A stretch of DNA of 64,000 nucleotides from Poriferisodalis sp965221945 (GCF_965221945.1 NZ_OZ244925.1:744001-808000), one strand, 5' to 3'; counted from the stretch's first letter, positions 9,068-18,295 are shown. Made by a program: numbers and translations. The notes: generated from the letters alone by a model not told the origin.

Positions 9068-11614
9068 ATGAGCAGGGGGAAAGGGGTTTCGGTGCTGAAC
9101 TGTCGAGTACTGGACCTGTCGGACCATCGAGGTCAGATGGCCGGAGCGCTGCTGGCCGATCTCGGCGCGGATGTGATTCTGGTGGAGCCACCGGGCGGTT
9201 CCCGGGCGCGCGATGTCGGCCCGTTCGTCGCTGGACGAGAAGGCGACCCCGAAGCCTCGTTGTGGTTCTGGTCATACAACCGCGGCAAGCGCAGCGTGGT
9301 GCTGGATCTCGACGACTCGCAGGATCAGCAGCGGCTGCGCGACCTGGCCGCGAGCACTGACGTATTGATCGAGTCCGATGGCCCCGGAGCCATGCCGGCC
9401 AGAGGCCTCGGACCCGACGATCTCGCAGCGGTCAATCCGGGACTGGTGTACACGTCCATCACGCCGTTCGGCCAAACCGGGCCCAAGGCGGGCTGGGCAG
9501 CCACGGACTTGATCATCTCGGCTGCCGGCATGTTGTCCAACGTCATGGGCGACGAGGATCGGCCCCCGTTGCGCATCCCGCTCGATCAGTGCTTCCTGCA
9601 CGCATCTGCGGAGGCTGCTGTGGCCGCGCTGATCGCGCTTCGGGATCGCAAACGCACTGGTCAGGGCCAGCACATCGATGTGAGCGCCCAGCAGGCAGTG
9701 ACCCAGGCCACACAGTCAGCCACGCTGTGTCACCTCTACAACTCGCCGGAGTTGTTGCGCATGAGCGGCGGGGCACGGCTCGGGCCGTTCCGGGTGCGGC
9801 TCCGCTCGCCCGCCGCTGACGGCTACGTCTCGGCCACCATCCTGTTCGGCGAGTCCATCGGCCCCTTCGGAGCACGGCTGTTCGAATGGATGCACACTCA
9901 GGGCGGTTGCGCCGACAGCGACCTCGAGATCGACTGGATCCACTTCGTGGAGGGCGTGATCACCGGACGCATTCCGCCCACGGAGTACGAGCGCATCCAG
10001 CAGGTCGCGGCGGATTTCACCGCCACTCGCACCAAAGCCGATCTGTTGGAGCTGGCGCTGGAGAAGCGGCTGCTCATCGTGCCCGTCACCACGGTCGCAG
10101 ATGTGGTCGAGTCGCCCCAGTACACCGAGCGGGACTTCTGGCGGGACATTCCCACCGGAAGCATCGAATCGGTGCGCTATCCAGGTCCGTTGGCACAGTT
10201 CAGCGCCACCCCGCTGGACATCTCGACGCCCCCACCGTCAGTGGGCGAGCACACCGACGAGGTTCTCGCGGAGGCGATATCGGGAACCGCAGCCCCCGTG
10301 TCCGATGCGCTGGTGGCTGTGGCCAATGCGAGCCACCGAGACCCGTCGCTCCCGCTCGCTGACGTCAAGATCCTGGACTTCATGTGGGTCATGGCCGGTC
10401 CGGGATCGACACGGGTTCTGGCCGACTGGGGCGCAACCGTGGTGCGTGTCGAGTCGTCCCACAAGGTCGAAGCGGCCCGAACCATCCAGCCGTTCCTGAA
10501 CAACGAGGCCGGCGCCGACAACGGCGGCCTCTACCAGAACATGAACGCCGGCAAGCTCGGCATCACCATCGACATCTCCAAGCCCGAGAGCCGCGACCTG
10601 ATCCTGGATCTCGTGCGCTGGGCCGACGTGGTGTGCGAATCGTTCTCACCCCATGCCCTGCAGAATCTTGGCCTGTCCTATGACGACCTGCGTGCCGTCA
10701 AGCCCGACATCATCATGGCGTCGAGCTGTCTGTTCGGCCAGAGTGGCCCGCTGTCGTCGTTGGCCGGTTTCGGCACGATGGGGGCGTCGATGTCCGGCTT
10801 CTACGAGATGACCGGCTGGCCTGACCGAGACCCAGCGGGCGTGTTCGGCGCCTACACCGATTACGTGTCGCCGAAGTTCCTGAGCGCTGCCTTGCTGGCC
10901 GCGCTGGACCATCGCGACCGGACTGGCGAGGGCCAGTACATCGATCTGTCCCAGGCGGAAGCGTCGATGGCGTTCCTCGCCCCGGCGGTGCTCGACTACA
11001 ACGTGAATGCGCACCTGCCCGACAAGCTCGGCAACGACCATCCCGCCATGTCGCCGCACGGCGTGTTTGCCTCGGCCGGCGAGGACTGCTGGATTGCGGT
11101 GGCCTGCGAGAGCGACGACCAGTGGCGAGCGCTGTGCGCAGTCATCGGCGCTGACGGTGCAGCGGGATGGAGCTGGCTGCGCCGATCCCGAAGGTGGCGA
11201 GCGCTGTGCGGAGTCATCGGTGCTGACGGACTTGCCGGACTCGGCGTTGACGAGCGGCGCGAGCGGGCTGATGAGATCGCTGGGCTGATCACGGCGTGGA
11301 CGTCGCAGCGAGACGGCGTCGAGGCACACGACGAGCTGCAGGCGGCTGGCGTCCCGGCGCACGCGATTGCGAACTCCGAGATCATGACTGGCGATCCGCA
11401 GCTTGCGCACCGAAACCACTTCCGCAACGTCGCCCACGGTACGAACGGCACGATGTGGGTGGAAGGCACCCGCTTCGCGATGTCACGCAGCTCCGACGGC
11501 ATCAGCCATGGCGGCCCGACCTACGGCGAGCACACCTTCGAGGTGCTCGAACAGCTGCTCGGCTACGACGCCGACCGGATTACCGAGCTGGCCGTGGCGG
11601 GAGTGCTCGAGTAG
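9068..11614 (+). CDS. Fused tandem CaiB/BaiF family CoA-transferase
   Basis: At 848 residues this is two family III CoA-transferase units in one chain, each about 400 residues. Unit 1 begins VLNCRVLDLSDHRGQMAG, has VEPPGG, an Asp in RIPLDQCF at the catalytic region and GQGQHIDVSAQQA; unit 2 begins VKILDFMWVMAGPG and has an Asp in AYTDYVSP and GEGQYIDLSQAE. Family members move CoA between carboxylic acids. Near the C-terminus a 72-bp segment (about 11123-11194) is followed by a close copy (11195-11266), adding 24 residues (WRALCxVIGADG twice) not expected in the family. The start could be ATG 9068 or GTG 9092. Acyl-CoA synthetase, thioesterase and another CoA-transferase nearby suggest organic-acid catabolism. 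Confidence 0.88.
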   Translation: MSRGKGVSVLNCRVLDLSDHRGQMAGALLADLGADVILVEPPGGSRARDVGPFVAGREGDPEASLWFWSYNRGKRSVVLDLDDSQDQQRLRDLAASTDVLIESDGPGAMPARGLGPDDLAAVNPGLVYTSITPFGQTGPKAGWAATDLIISAAGMLSNVMGDEDRPPLRIPLDQCFLHASAEAAVAALIALRDRKRTGQGQHIDVSAQQAVTQATQSATLCHLYNSPELLRMSGGARLGPFRVRLRSPAADGYVSATILFGESIGPFGARLFEWMHTQGGCADSDLEIDWIHFVEGVITGRIPPTEYERIQQVAADFTATRTKADLLELALEKRLLIVPVTTVADVVESPQYTERDFWRDIPTGSIESVRYPGPLAQFSATPLDISTPPPSVGEHTDEVLAEAISGTAAPVSDALVAVANASHRDPSLPLADVKILDFMWVMAGPGSTRVLADWGATVVRVESSHKVEAARTIQPFLNNEAGADNGGLYQNMNAGKLGITIDISKPESRDLILDLVRWADVVCESFSPHALQNLGLSYDDLRAVKPDIIMASSCLFGQSGPLSSLAGFGTMGASMSGFYEMTGWPDRDPAGVFGAYTDYVSPKFLSAALLAALDHRDRTGEGQYIDLSQAEASMAFLAPAVLDYNVNAHLPDKLGNDHPAMSPHGVFASAGEDCWIAVACESDDQWRALCAVIGADGAAGWSWLRRSRRWRALCGVIGADGLAGLGVDERRERADEIAGLITAWTSQRDGVEAHDELQAAGVPAHAIANSEIMTGDPQLAHRNHFRNVAHGTNGTMWVEGTRFAMSRSSDGISHGGPTYGEHTFEVLEQLLGYDADRITELAVAGVLE

Positions 11615-11667
11615 CCGAGCGTCTTCCCCGCTATGACATCTGTGCCTATCGGCTCAGCCTCTTGCCG

Positions 11668-12681
11668 CTAGGTCTCGAACTTGCCGACCTTCTCGCCGGT
11701 GACGTTCGCGTAGTTCCGATTCAGGAACCAACGCTGGTAGTCGCCGTAGGTGATCGGCTCGTGGCGCGCCGGACGCTCCGAGCTGACGGCCGTGGGAACA
11801 GGATCCACAACCGCATCGTCCCGGGCGCCATAGAAGAACGGCACCGCGTAGCGGTCGCCGGCCGACAGGTTGCGTGCCCGGTGTGCCGTCGACAGGTACG
11901 CGTTGTTCGTCCAGCGCTTCAGCATGTCGCCGCTGTTGACAAGGTAGGAACCGCGCATCTGGGGCGGCGAGATCCAGTCGTAGCCGGCGGGACGGATTTC
12001 CAGCCCCGGCACGTCGTTGGCAGGAAGGAAGGTGAACACCGAGCTGTCGCTGTGGGGGGCGAGGCCCCACTCGTTGTCGTCGTAGTCCATCGGCGGGTAG
12101 TGCGACATGCGCAGCGACACGCTGGGCTCGTCGAAGTGGGGATCGAAGTAGTCCGGCGGCAGATCAAGCGACAGCGCCAGGATCGGCAGCATCCGCGAGC
12201 CCAGGGCAATGAGCTGGTCAATGTAGGACTCGCAGCGCTCGGCGAAGTGCTCGAGCGGCGGGTACTGGTTGTGGGTGTGGTAGCCGTGGCGGTGGCAGAA
12301 GAAGGCTTCGTTCTGGTTGGGCTTGCGTACGGGCCCCGCGATGTCGGATGCATACGATGTGCCGCCGCCCATCCCGAGGTAGCCGCCGACCACTTTGCCC
12401 ATCGGGATCGAGTCCTTCACCGGCTGGGGTAGCGCGTGAAGCCGCCGGGCCTCGTCGAACATCAGCTCGATCGTGGTGGCGGGTATGCCGTGGTTGACGA
12501 TGAAGAAGAAGCCCATCTCGGTGAGCGTGTCACGCAGCTCGGCGGCGAGGGCAGCTTGGGCCGCTGGATCCGGCACCGGCTCGTTGAGCGGCGCGAGATT
12601 CAAGACGGGAATGACGCCAGTCGTCCCGGCGGACCCGGTCGATTGCGTTGTGCTTCCGCGATCCTGCGATGTGAGCGCCAC
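11668..12681 (-). CDS. 2-oxoglutarate/Fe(II) oxygenase, isopenicillin N synthase-like
   Basis: This 337-residue protein belongs to the 2OG-Fe(II) dioxygenase superfamily with an N-terminal DIOX_N-type region (GFFFIVNHGIP). The iron ligands are visible as H-x-D in APHSDSSVFT and a distal His in LSTAHRARN. The usual 2OG-binding RxS motif reads RYAVPFF, so the serine is replaced by alanine, which is worth noting for co-substrate choice. The start is GTG at 12681, with GGGGG five bases upstream and the divergent oxidoreductase promoter beyond. It converges on the fused CoA-transferase. Likely roles are hydroxylation or oxidation of a small molecule; the substrate is unknown. Confidence 0.88.
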   Translation of the reverse strand: MALTSQDRGSTTQSTGSAGTTGVIPVLNLAPLNEPVPDPAAQAALAAELRDTLTEMGFFFIVNHGIPATTIELMFDEARRLHALPQPVKDSIPMGKVVGGYLGMGGGTSYASDIAGPVRKPNQNEAFFCHRHGYHTHNQYPPLEHFAERCESYIDQLIALGSRMLPILALSLDLPPDYFDPHFDEPSVSLRMSHYPPMDYDDNEWGLAPHSDSSVFTFLPANDVPGLEIRPAGYDWISPPQMRGSYLVNSGDMLKRWTNNAYLSTAHRARNLSAGDRYAVPFFYGARDDAVVDPVPTAVSSERPARHEPITYGDYQRWFLNRNYANVTGEKVGKFET

Positions 12682-12783
12682 GGTGCCCCCTTGTCGTGCT
12701 ACGAGCGTACGCGGGCAGTCGGAACGGCGTCCCGCAACGACGTCTCGGAATGTTGTCACTGGGCGTTGGTACGGTTCGGCCCC

Positions 12784-13770
12784 ATGAGAGCATGGCGACT
12801 GAACGAGTTGGGCTACCCGTGGGACGTGCTGGAGCTGGGCGAGTACCCCTCGCCCGAGCCAGGGCCTGGCCAGGCGCGCATCACCGTGGAGGCCACCGAC
12901 CTGAACTTCGCTGACATCCTGCATTGCCAAGGCACCTACCAGGTGCGTTCGAGTCCGCCGTTCACGCCCGGCATGGGAGCTTCGGGCACAGTGGTCGAGG
13001 TCGGTCCCGATTGCGATCTGAAGGTCGGCGACCGCGTCATCGGCTCGGGCACAGCCGGCTGGGGCGGTTATGCCAGCGAGGCGTTGATCAAGGGCGCAAC
13101 GGCACGGCACGTGCCCGACGACGTCTCGATTCCGGCGGCATGTGCTGCCAATGTCATCTATGGGACGGCATGGTTCTCGCTGTACCGGCGGGGGCAGATG
13201 CAATCCGGTGAGACGGTGCTGGTGCTGGCGGCCGCTGGCGGCGTCGGCTCGGCCGCTGTGCAGATGGCCAAGGCTGCAGGATGCACGGTGATCGCCGCCG
13301 CGGGCGGCGCTGCGAAGGTGCAGACCTGCCGCGAGCTCGGCGCCGACACCGTCATTGACTACGACAACGACGACCTCTACCAATCGGTGATGGATGCCAC
13401 CGGCGGCCGGGGCTGCGACATCATCTATGACCCGGTCGGCGGCAAGTACTTCGACGTGGCGCGGCGCCTCGTGGCATGGGAGGGCCGGCTGCTGGTGGTG
13501 GGCTTCGCCAGCGGCACGATCCCCCAAGCGCCTGCCAACCACCTGCTGGTCAAGAACTACTCGGTGGTCGGCGTGCACATGGGCGGCTACCGCGGCCGCA
13601 TGGACGAGGTGCTCGAAGAGTGTTACGACGAGCTCTGGCCCCAGGTTGCCGACGGCAGGCTCGACCCGCTGGTCAGCCAGGTATTGCCGCTCGAAGGGCT
13701 GCTCGACGGGCTGCAGGCGCTGCACGAGCGCAAGACCACCGGCAGGGTCCTGCTGCGCCCCGACCTGTAG
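12784..13770 (+). CDS. NADPH:quinone oxidoreductase-like MDR enzyme
   Basis: This 328-residue medium-chain dehydrogenase/reductase lacks the zinc cysteine cluster and looks like the QOR branch. It has the N-terminal substrate domain (ITVEATDLNFADILHCQG, TPGMGASGTVVEVG), the Rossmann motif AAAGGVGSAAVQMAKAAG and the family ending LEGLLDGLQALHERKTTGRV. It would reduce quinones or enones, or acyl-CoA-like enoyl groups, with NAD(P)H. The ATG at 12784 follows a 102-bp gap from the divergent 2OG oxygenase start, so the two may share control. A motif GACGTCTCGGAAtGTTGTCAC in that gap recurs downstream of this gene at 13844. Confidence 0.9.
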   Translation: MRAWRLNELGYPWDVLELGEYPSPEPGPGQARITVEATDLNFADILHCQGTYQVRSSPPFTPGMGASGTVVEVGPDCDLKVGDRVIGSGTAGWGGYASEALIKGATARHVPDDVSIPAACAANVIYGTAWFSLYRRGQMQSGETVLVLAAAGGVGSAAVQMAKAAGCTVIAAAGGAAKVQTCRELGADTVIDYDNDDLYQSVMDATGGRGCDIIYDPVGGKYFDVARRLVAWEGRLLVVGFASGTIPQAPANHLLVKNYSVVGVHMGGYRGRMDEVLEECYDELWPQVADGRLDPLVSQVLPLEGLLDGLQALHERKTTGRVLLRPDL

Positions 13771-13963
13771 GCCTCAGCCGCGGGCCCGCTCAGCCGCGGG
13801 TCGCCGTGTCGTCTGTGCTCGCTTAGAGGCCGCGCGGATAGGTGACGTCTCGGAAAGTTGCTGTCACGCTTTCTTTGTGCAATTTTGCCGTCTGTGGCGG
13901 CATTTCTGCGCAAAGTCCAAGCCGTCGGGACTGCCGGGCATCGCCACCTATCCGCTCACGCTC
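13771..13963. other. Gene-free stretch with short repeats
   Basis: This 193-bp gap between convergent genes has no convincing ORF. It contains CTCAGCCGCGGGTC-type segments that copy the 3' end of the adjacent acyl-CoA synthetase, and GACGTCTCGGAAaGTTG followed by CTGTCAC, a near-copy of a motif in the 12682-12783 promoter gap. Part of it (13860-13917) is visibly less GC-rich than its surroundings. No clear rho-independent terminator is seen. Confidence 0.5.
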
Positions 13964-15619
13964 TCAGCCGCGGGTCACGGTGTAGCCGACCGATTCGCGG
14001 TCCCAGAGGTCGTTGGTGACGCCGGTGTCGCGGATTGCCTGCTTGCGGATCTTCCCTGGAGCGGTCTTGTCCAGCTCGGCGACGAACTGCAGGTAGCGCG
14101 GGACGCTGTGGCGGGGCATCCGGGGCACGCACCAGTCCAAGAATTCGACTGGATCGGGGGGTGGTCCGTCCACCGCCACCACGGCGAGCACCTCGTCTTC
14201 GCCGCCGGCCCCTTCGACACGCAGCCCGACCACGGCACTCTCGACGACGCCTTCGTATTCGTTGATGACTGTTTCCACTTCGTAGCTGGAGATGTTCTCG
14301 CCGCGGCGGCGGATGCGGTCGTTGAGCCGGTCCACGAAGTACAGCCGGCCTGCGTCGTCGAGCTTGCCGGCGTCGCCGGTGTGGAACCACAGGTTGCGCC
14401 ACGCTGCGACGGTCTTGTCGGGCATCTGGTGGTAGCCCACGTTGAAGCAGAAGGGCACGCGGGGCCGGACGAGGATCTCGCCGATCTCGTTGCCTGGTAA
14501 CGGAAGATCGGTCGCGGGGTCGGCGACGATCACCTCGAAGTAGTCATCCAGAGGCGGACCGGCACATCCCGACATCACCGGATCGGCGGGGTTGGTGAAG
14601 GCGACCATGTTGACCTCGGTCATCCCGTAGCCCTGCGCGATGCGCACACCGAAGCGCTCCTCGAACCCGGCAGCCCATTCGTCGGCGACCGGAAGGGCGA
14701 TGACTGCGCGCAGTTGGTGATCCCGGTCGCGCTCGGTTCGGGGACTGCGCCAGATGAATTCCGGCATGACCCCGAGGGCGTTCGTCAGTGTGATGCCCTT
14801 GTCGATGACCGTGCCGAGCCACTGCGCCACGCTGAACCGCTTGGTGACGTACACCGAGGCGCCGGCGTGCAGCGAGGCGTAGACCTGCATGAACAACCCA
14901 TTCGCGTGGAACATCGGCATGCAGCAGAAGAAACGGTCCTCGGGCGTGATATCCAGCGATTGAGCCGTCGTGAGGCCGAACAGGTAGCAGTGCGCCTGAG
15001 GCATGAGCACACCCTTGGCGGGACCCGTTGTGCCCGAGGTGTACATGATCGTGCAGACGTCGCTGGGCTTGGCTTCCAGCACTGCGTCGGGCCGTGTCGT
15101 GGTGTCGAGCAGGTCACTGACCGCCAGCACCGTGGTGCCCATCAGCGCTCCTCCCGGGGTGCTGCAGTGGCTGCCGTCGTCGACCAGCAGCGTGGTCTCG
15201 ATGTCAGCCCCCGGAGAGGCGATTGCGCCGGTGTTCACGTCGTCGAATCGGTCCAGCAGGCCGCGATCAACCGCCACGATCCGAGGTTCGGAGTTGCGCA
15301 CTTGGTGCTCCAGGAATGCGCCGCGCAGGTCGGTGTTGACCGGGACGAAGATCGCCCGCCGCTTCTGGGTGGCGATCATCAGCAGCATGAACTCGGCACT
15401 ATTGGTGAGCAAGCCCAGCAGCCGATCGCCCGGCTCAAGGCCGAGGTCGGCCAGCGCAGTTGCCAACCGGTCAGTCAGCTCGTCAAGCTCGGCGAAGCTG
15501 ACCGTGCGACCGTCCTCGAATGAGAGAAACTCGCGGGCGCCATGTGCCCTCGCCGCTTCCCGAACGAGCCCTGGCAACGTCCAGCCGTCACGACTCGTGC
15601 CCTGGTCACGGGTGCCCAT
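13964..15619 (-). CDS. AMP-forming acyl-CoA synthetase
   Basis: This 551-residue adenylate-forming enzyme carries the ANL motifs in order: P-loop YTSGTTGPAKG, A5-type QGYGMTE, LWFHTGDAG, the hinge region DRLNDRIRRRGENISSYEVE and the catalytic lysine context TAPGKIRKQ. It would activate a carboxylic acid with ATP and transfer it to CoA. The overall layout resembles crotonobetaine/carnitine-CoA ligases and other short to medium acid ligases, which fits the CoA-transferases nearby. The ATG at 15619 is divergent from alanine dehydrogenase with a 101-bp gap that holds an inverted repeat. The substrate is not predictable. Confidence 0.92.
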   Translation of the reverse strand: MGTRDQGTSRDGWTLPGLVREAARAHGAREFLSFEDGRTVSFAELDELTDRLATALADLGLEPGDRLLGLLTNSAEFMLLMIATQKRRAIFVPVNTDLRGAFLEHQVRNSEPRIVAVDRGLLDRFDDVNTGAIASPGADIETTLLVDDGSHCSTPGGALMGTTVLAVSDLLDTTTRPDAVLEAKPSDVCTIMYTSGTTGPAKGVLMPQAHCYLFGLTTAQSLDITPEDRFFCCMPMFHANGLFMQVYASLHAGASVYVTKRFSVAQWLGTVIDKGITLTNALGVMPEFIWRSPRTERDRDHQLRAVIALPVADEWAAGFEERFGVRIAQGYGMTEVNMVAFTNPADPVMSGCAGPPLDDYFEVIVADPATDLPLPGNEIGEILVRPRVPFCFNVGYHQMPDKTVAAWRNLWFHTGDAGKLDDAGRLYFVDRLNDRIRRRGENISSYEVETVINEYEGVVESAVVGLRVEGAGGEDEVLAVVAVDGPPPDPVEFLDWCVPRMPRHSVPRYLQFVAELDKTAPGKIRKQAIRDTGVTNDLWDRESVGYTVTRG

Positions 15620-15641
15620 CGGCGGAATCGTAGACTTCGCC

Positions 15642-15657
15642 CGGGCAATTCTGCCCG
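15642..15657. promoter_or_regulatory. Inverted-repeat operator candidate between ligase and ald
   Basis: CGGGCA and TGCCCG arms are separated by ATTC in the divergent promoter gap. The position suits a regulator acting on either gene. This is a single short palindrome in GC-rich DNA, so confidence is low. Confidence 0.25.
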
Positions 15658-15720
15658 AATGGGGGGCGCCTGCTTGCCGGGCGCGTACAGAGGTTGGGCA
15701 CCTGTTTGGGAGGTGACTGC

Positions 15721-16833
15721 ATGCTGATCGGATTGCCCGGCGAACTCAAGGCGGGTGAACAGCGGGTTGGGCTGACGCCCCACGCTGTGCGCGAGCTGGT
15801 GCTGCACGACCATCAGGTGCTTGTCGAGACCGACGCTGGCGCGGGCATACGAGTCCCCGATGCCGAATACGAAACCGCGGGCGCACGCATCGGTACCTGT
15901 GGCGAAGTGTGGGAGAAGTCGGAACTCGTCGTCAAGGTGAAGGAACCGCAGGCGTCGGAACGCAAGCGGCTCGGCGACGGTCAGATCCTGTTCGCCTACC
16001 TGCACCTGGCGCCCGATCCAGAGCAGACGGCCGATCTCGTGGCCTCGGGTGCGGCCTGCGTCGCGTACGAGACGGTCACCGACTCGCGTGGGGGCTTGCC
16101 GTTGCTGGCACCGATGTCTCGGGTCGCCGGCCGGCTCGCCGTGCAGGCGGGCGCGTGGGCGCTGGAAACAGCGCACGGCGGCATCGGCCTGCTGATCGGC
16201 GGCGTGCCGGGCGTGCCGCCGGCTCGTGTGGTGATCATCGGCGGGGGAGTTGTCGGCGAGAACGCGGCCGAGATTGCCATCGGCATGGGTGCTGACGTGC
16301 GGGTGCTCGACATCGATCCGGCCGCGCTGGATCACCTCGAGCAGCGCTTTGGCGCCGCGGTCGTGACGGTCATCTCCACCCGCGCAACGGTCGAGACCGA
16401 GGTGCTCAACGCTGACCTGGTGATCGGCGCTGTGCTGGTGACCGGCGCTCGGGCGCCCAAGCTCGTCACCGCCGACATGATCCGCCAGATGCGAGCGGGC
16501 TCAGTGGTCGTGGATGTCGCCATCGATCAGGGCGGCTGCTTCGAGACATCGAAACCCACGACGCATGCCGAGCCAACCTTCATCTGCGATGGCGTCGTGC
16601 ACTACTGCGTCGCGAATATGCCCGGCGCTGTGCCGGTGACTTCAACCCGAGCGCTCAGCGACGCCACCCTGCCCAGGGTGCTCGCCATTGCCGAGAACGG
16701 CCTCGACGCCCTGCGCACCGACCCCCACCTGCGGGCCGGTCTCAACGTCTACAAGGGTCACGTCACCGAGCCCAACGTGGCCGCCGCCCTCAACATCGCC
16801 TACACCGACCCCCTCACCGCCCTCGGCTTCTGA
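15721..16833 (+). CDS. ald: Alanine dehydrogenase
   Basis: This 370-residue enzyme catalyses reversible NAD-dependent deamination of L-alanine to pyruvate and ammonia. Family landmarks are MLIGLPGELKAGEQRVGLTP at the N-terminus, the substrate-binding lysine in VVKVKEP, the catalytic His in FAYLHLA, the Rossmann motif IIGGGVVGENAAE, and the C-terminal VVDVAIDQGGCFETS and VANMPGAVPVTST. The start is ATG 15721 with GGGAGG seven bases upstream; an in-frame ATG at 15694 would add nine residues absent from the family. An imperfect GCCGGC-type dyad (about 16893-16917) follows the gene but lacks a T-tract. Confidence 0.95.
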   Translation: MLIGLPGELKAGEQRVGLTPHAVRELVLHDHQVLVETDAGAGIRVPDAEYETAGARIGTCGEVWEKSELVVKVKEPQASERKRLGDGQILFAYLHLAPDPEQTADLVASGAACVAYETVTDSRGGLPLLAPMSRVAGRLAVQAGAWALETAHGGIGLLIGGVPGVPPARVVIIGGGVVGENAAEIAIGMGADVRVLDIDPAALDHLEQRFGAAVVTVISTRATVETEVLNADLVIGAVLVTGARAPKLVTADMIRQMRAGSVVVDVAIDQGGCFETSKPTTHAEPTFICDGVVHYCVANMPGAVPVTSTRALSDATLPRVLAIAENGLDALRTDPHLRAGLNVYKGHVTEPNVAAALNIAYTDPLTALGF

Positions 16834-16934
16834 CCCACACAGTCACCATCGGCCGACGCCGGATCCTCGCATGTCGCTGACTGGCGGAAATTGCCGGCCT
16901 CCGCTGGTTGCAAGCCGGCATCGTTCTTGCACCC

Positions 16935-17964
16935 CTAGATGATTAGTTCCAAGGGGTCGGGTCCACCTGTGGTGGGGTGAGGGTGTCCAAGCTCGGGGTG
17001 TGTATTCACGCTTCGATCTTGGAGGTTCTCAGCATGGGCCCGGACTTGGACACCCTCGCGACCGCACTGTATGTGAGGATCGATGACCTGTTGGCGCAGA
17101 ACCCTGGGTGGGCTCCGCGGCGGCCTGTGGTGGGGTTCGCCCCGAAGCTGTCGGACGCGGAGCTGGTCACCTTGGCGGTGATCTCGGCGCTGCTGGGCTA
17201 TGACAACGAGTCGCAGTTCGTGCGCTACGCGAGAGCGCATCTGGGGCCGTGGTTCCCGTATCTGCCCAACCGCGACGGCTACAACAAGCGGCTGCGGCGC
17301 AGCGCCGAGATGATCGCTCGTGTCATGGGATGGCTCGCACGCGAGTGCGAGTCGTGGCACGACGACGTGTGGCTGGTGGACTCCACCCCGGTCGAGTGCG
17401 GCACCAGCCGCGAGACCCAAAAGCGCTCTGACCTCGCGGGATGGGCCCAATACGGCTACTGCGCGTCGCATTCCCGCTGGTTCTGGGGCTTGCGGCTGCA
17501 TCTTGTGGCCACCCCGGCGGGGCTGCCGATCGCGTTCGCGCTCGCCGGCGCGAAAGCCGACGAACGCGACGTCTGCGCCGACATGATCGACGCCGCCGGG
17601 ATCGCCCGGCCGGGCCAGACCCTCATCGCCGACAAGGGCTACCGCTCTGCTGCGTTCGAAGCCGACCTCAACGACGTCGGCATCACCGTGCTGCGCCCCG
17701 CCACCCGATCCGAGGCCCCACGGCCCGGCGCCAGATTCCTGCGGCCCCTGCGCCAGATCATCGAATCGATCAACCAGACCCTCAAAGGTCAGCTCAGCCT
17801 CGAACGCCACAAAGGCCGCACCAAAGCCGGCGTCGCCGCGCGCATCGGCGCCCGGCTCCTCGCCCTCACGGCCGCCATCTGGCACAACGAGACCTACCAC
17901 CGAACACGCCCCAGCCGCTCACTCACCGCCTACGACCACTAAACCCTTGGAACTAATCATCTAG
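16935..17964 (+). mobile_element. Complete IS982-family insertion sequence
   Basis: The element is 1030 bp with perfect 21-bp terminal inverted repeats (16935-16955 and 17944-17964; arms begin CTAGATGATTAGTT). It encodes one intact transposase. Both outer ends are CTAG; because CTAG is a palindrome it could be the repeat tip or a 4-bp target duplication. Beyond that the flanks (CACCC and CTGGC) do not match. Intact ORF and perfect ends suggest recent arrival. Confidence 0.92.
17034..17942 (+). CDS. IS982-family transposase
   Basis: This 302-residue DDE transposase matches the IS982 family from end to end: LDTLATALYVRIDDLL, KLSDAELVTLAVISALLG, LPNRDGYNKRLRR, then catalytic Asp in WLVDSTPVECG, Asp in LIADKGYRS and Glu in QIIESINQTLKGQLSLERH. 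It cuts and joins the element ends. The start is ATG 17034 because GGAGG lies eight bases upstream; an earlier in-frame ATG at 16977 overlaps the terminal region and has no such site. The right terminal repeat begins two bases after the stop codon. The gene is uninterrupted. Confidence 0.95.
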   Translation: MGPDLDTLATALYVRIDDLLAQNPGWAPRRPVVGFAPKLSDAELVTLAVISALLGYDNESQFVRYARAHLGPWFPYLPNRDGYNKRLRRSAEMIARVMGWLARECESWHDDVWLVDSTPVECGTSRETQKRSDLAGWAQYGYCASHSRWFWGLRLHLVATPAGLPIAFALAGAKADERDVCADMIDAAGIARPGQTLIADKGYRSAAFEADLNDVGITVLRPATRSEAPRPGARFLRPLRQIIESINQTLKGQLSLERHKGRTKAGVAARIGARLLALTAAIWHNETYHRTRPSRSLTAYDH

Positions 17965-18001
17965 CTGGCGCATTGGGCGTCACACGGCATTGGAGGATGC
18001 G

Positions 18002-18295
18002 ATGAACAGGACGGACGACGAGACCGGGATCGCTGGCGGTACAGATAGTGACACGATTGCGCCGACTCTTGCCGCTTTCGAGAACAGTCAGATTCGGCTC
18101 GCTATCGGATACTCGGATGGCGGCATCACCTGCAACGAGTGTGGGTACGGCCGGAATCCCAATCCAGCGTCACTGCGGGTCTGCTGGGTTTCGTCGGATG
18201 ACGAGGACGCCGAGAACGTGGATGTATGCGATTGCCACTTCAGCCTGTACCTCGAAGGGGCCATCGGCGACGCCTTTCCCCTCGAGGATGATTGA
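18002..18295 (+). CDS. Small cysteine-rich acidic protein, unknown
   Basis: I do not recognise this 97-residue protein. It is acidic and has a CNEC motif, a lone Cys and a CDC pair (residues about 43-80), which could bind zinc. GGAGG lies five bases before the ATG at 18002, so translation is plausible. It sits just outside the right end of the IS982 element and 90 bp upstream of the HNH nuclease on the same strand, so it may be co-transcribed with it. Whether it serves as a partner or immunity factor is not shown by anything in the sequence. Confidence 0.55.
   Translation: MNRTDDETGIAGGTDSDTIAPTLAAFENSQIRLAIGYSDGGITCNECGYGRNPNPASLRVCWVSSDDEDAENVDVCDCHFSLYLEGAIGDAFPLEDD

Noticed and set aside
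12682..13725. Upstream extension of the 2OG oxygenase frame to 13725
   Set aside because: It is antisense to the quinone oxidoreductase gene, adds about 350 low-complexity residues, and the GTG at 12681 has a good RBS and fits the family start.
16893..16917. Rho-independent terminator after ald
   Set aside because: The TGCCGGC/GCCGGCA dyad has a 10-bp or longer loop and no T-tract, so it is not convincing.
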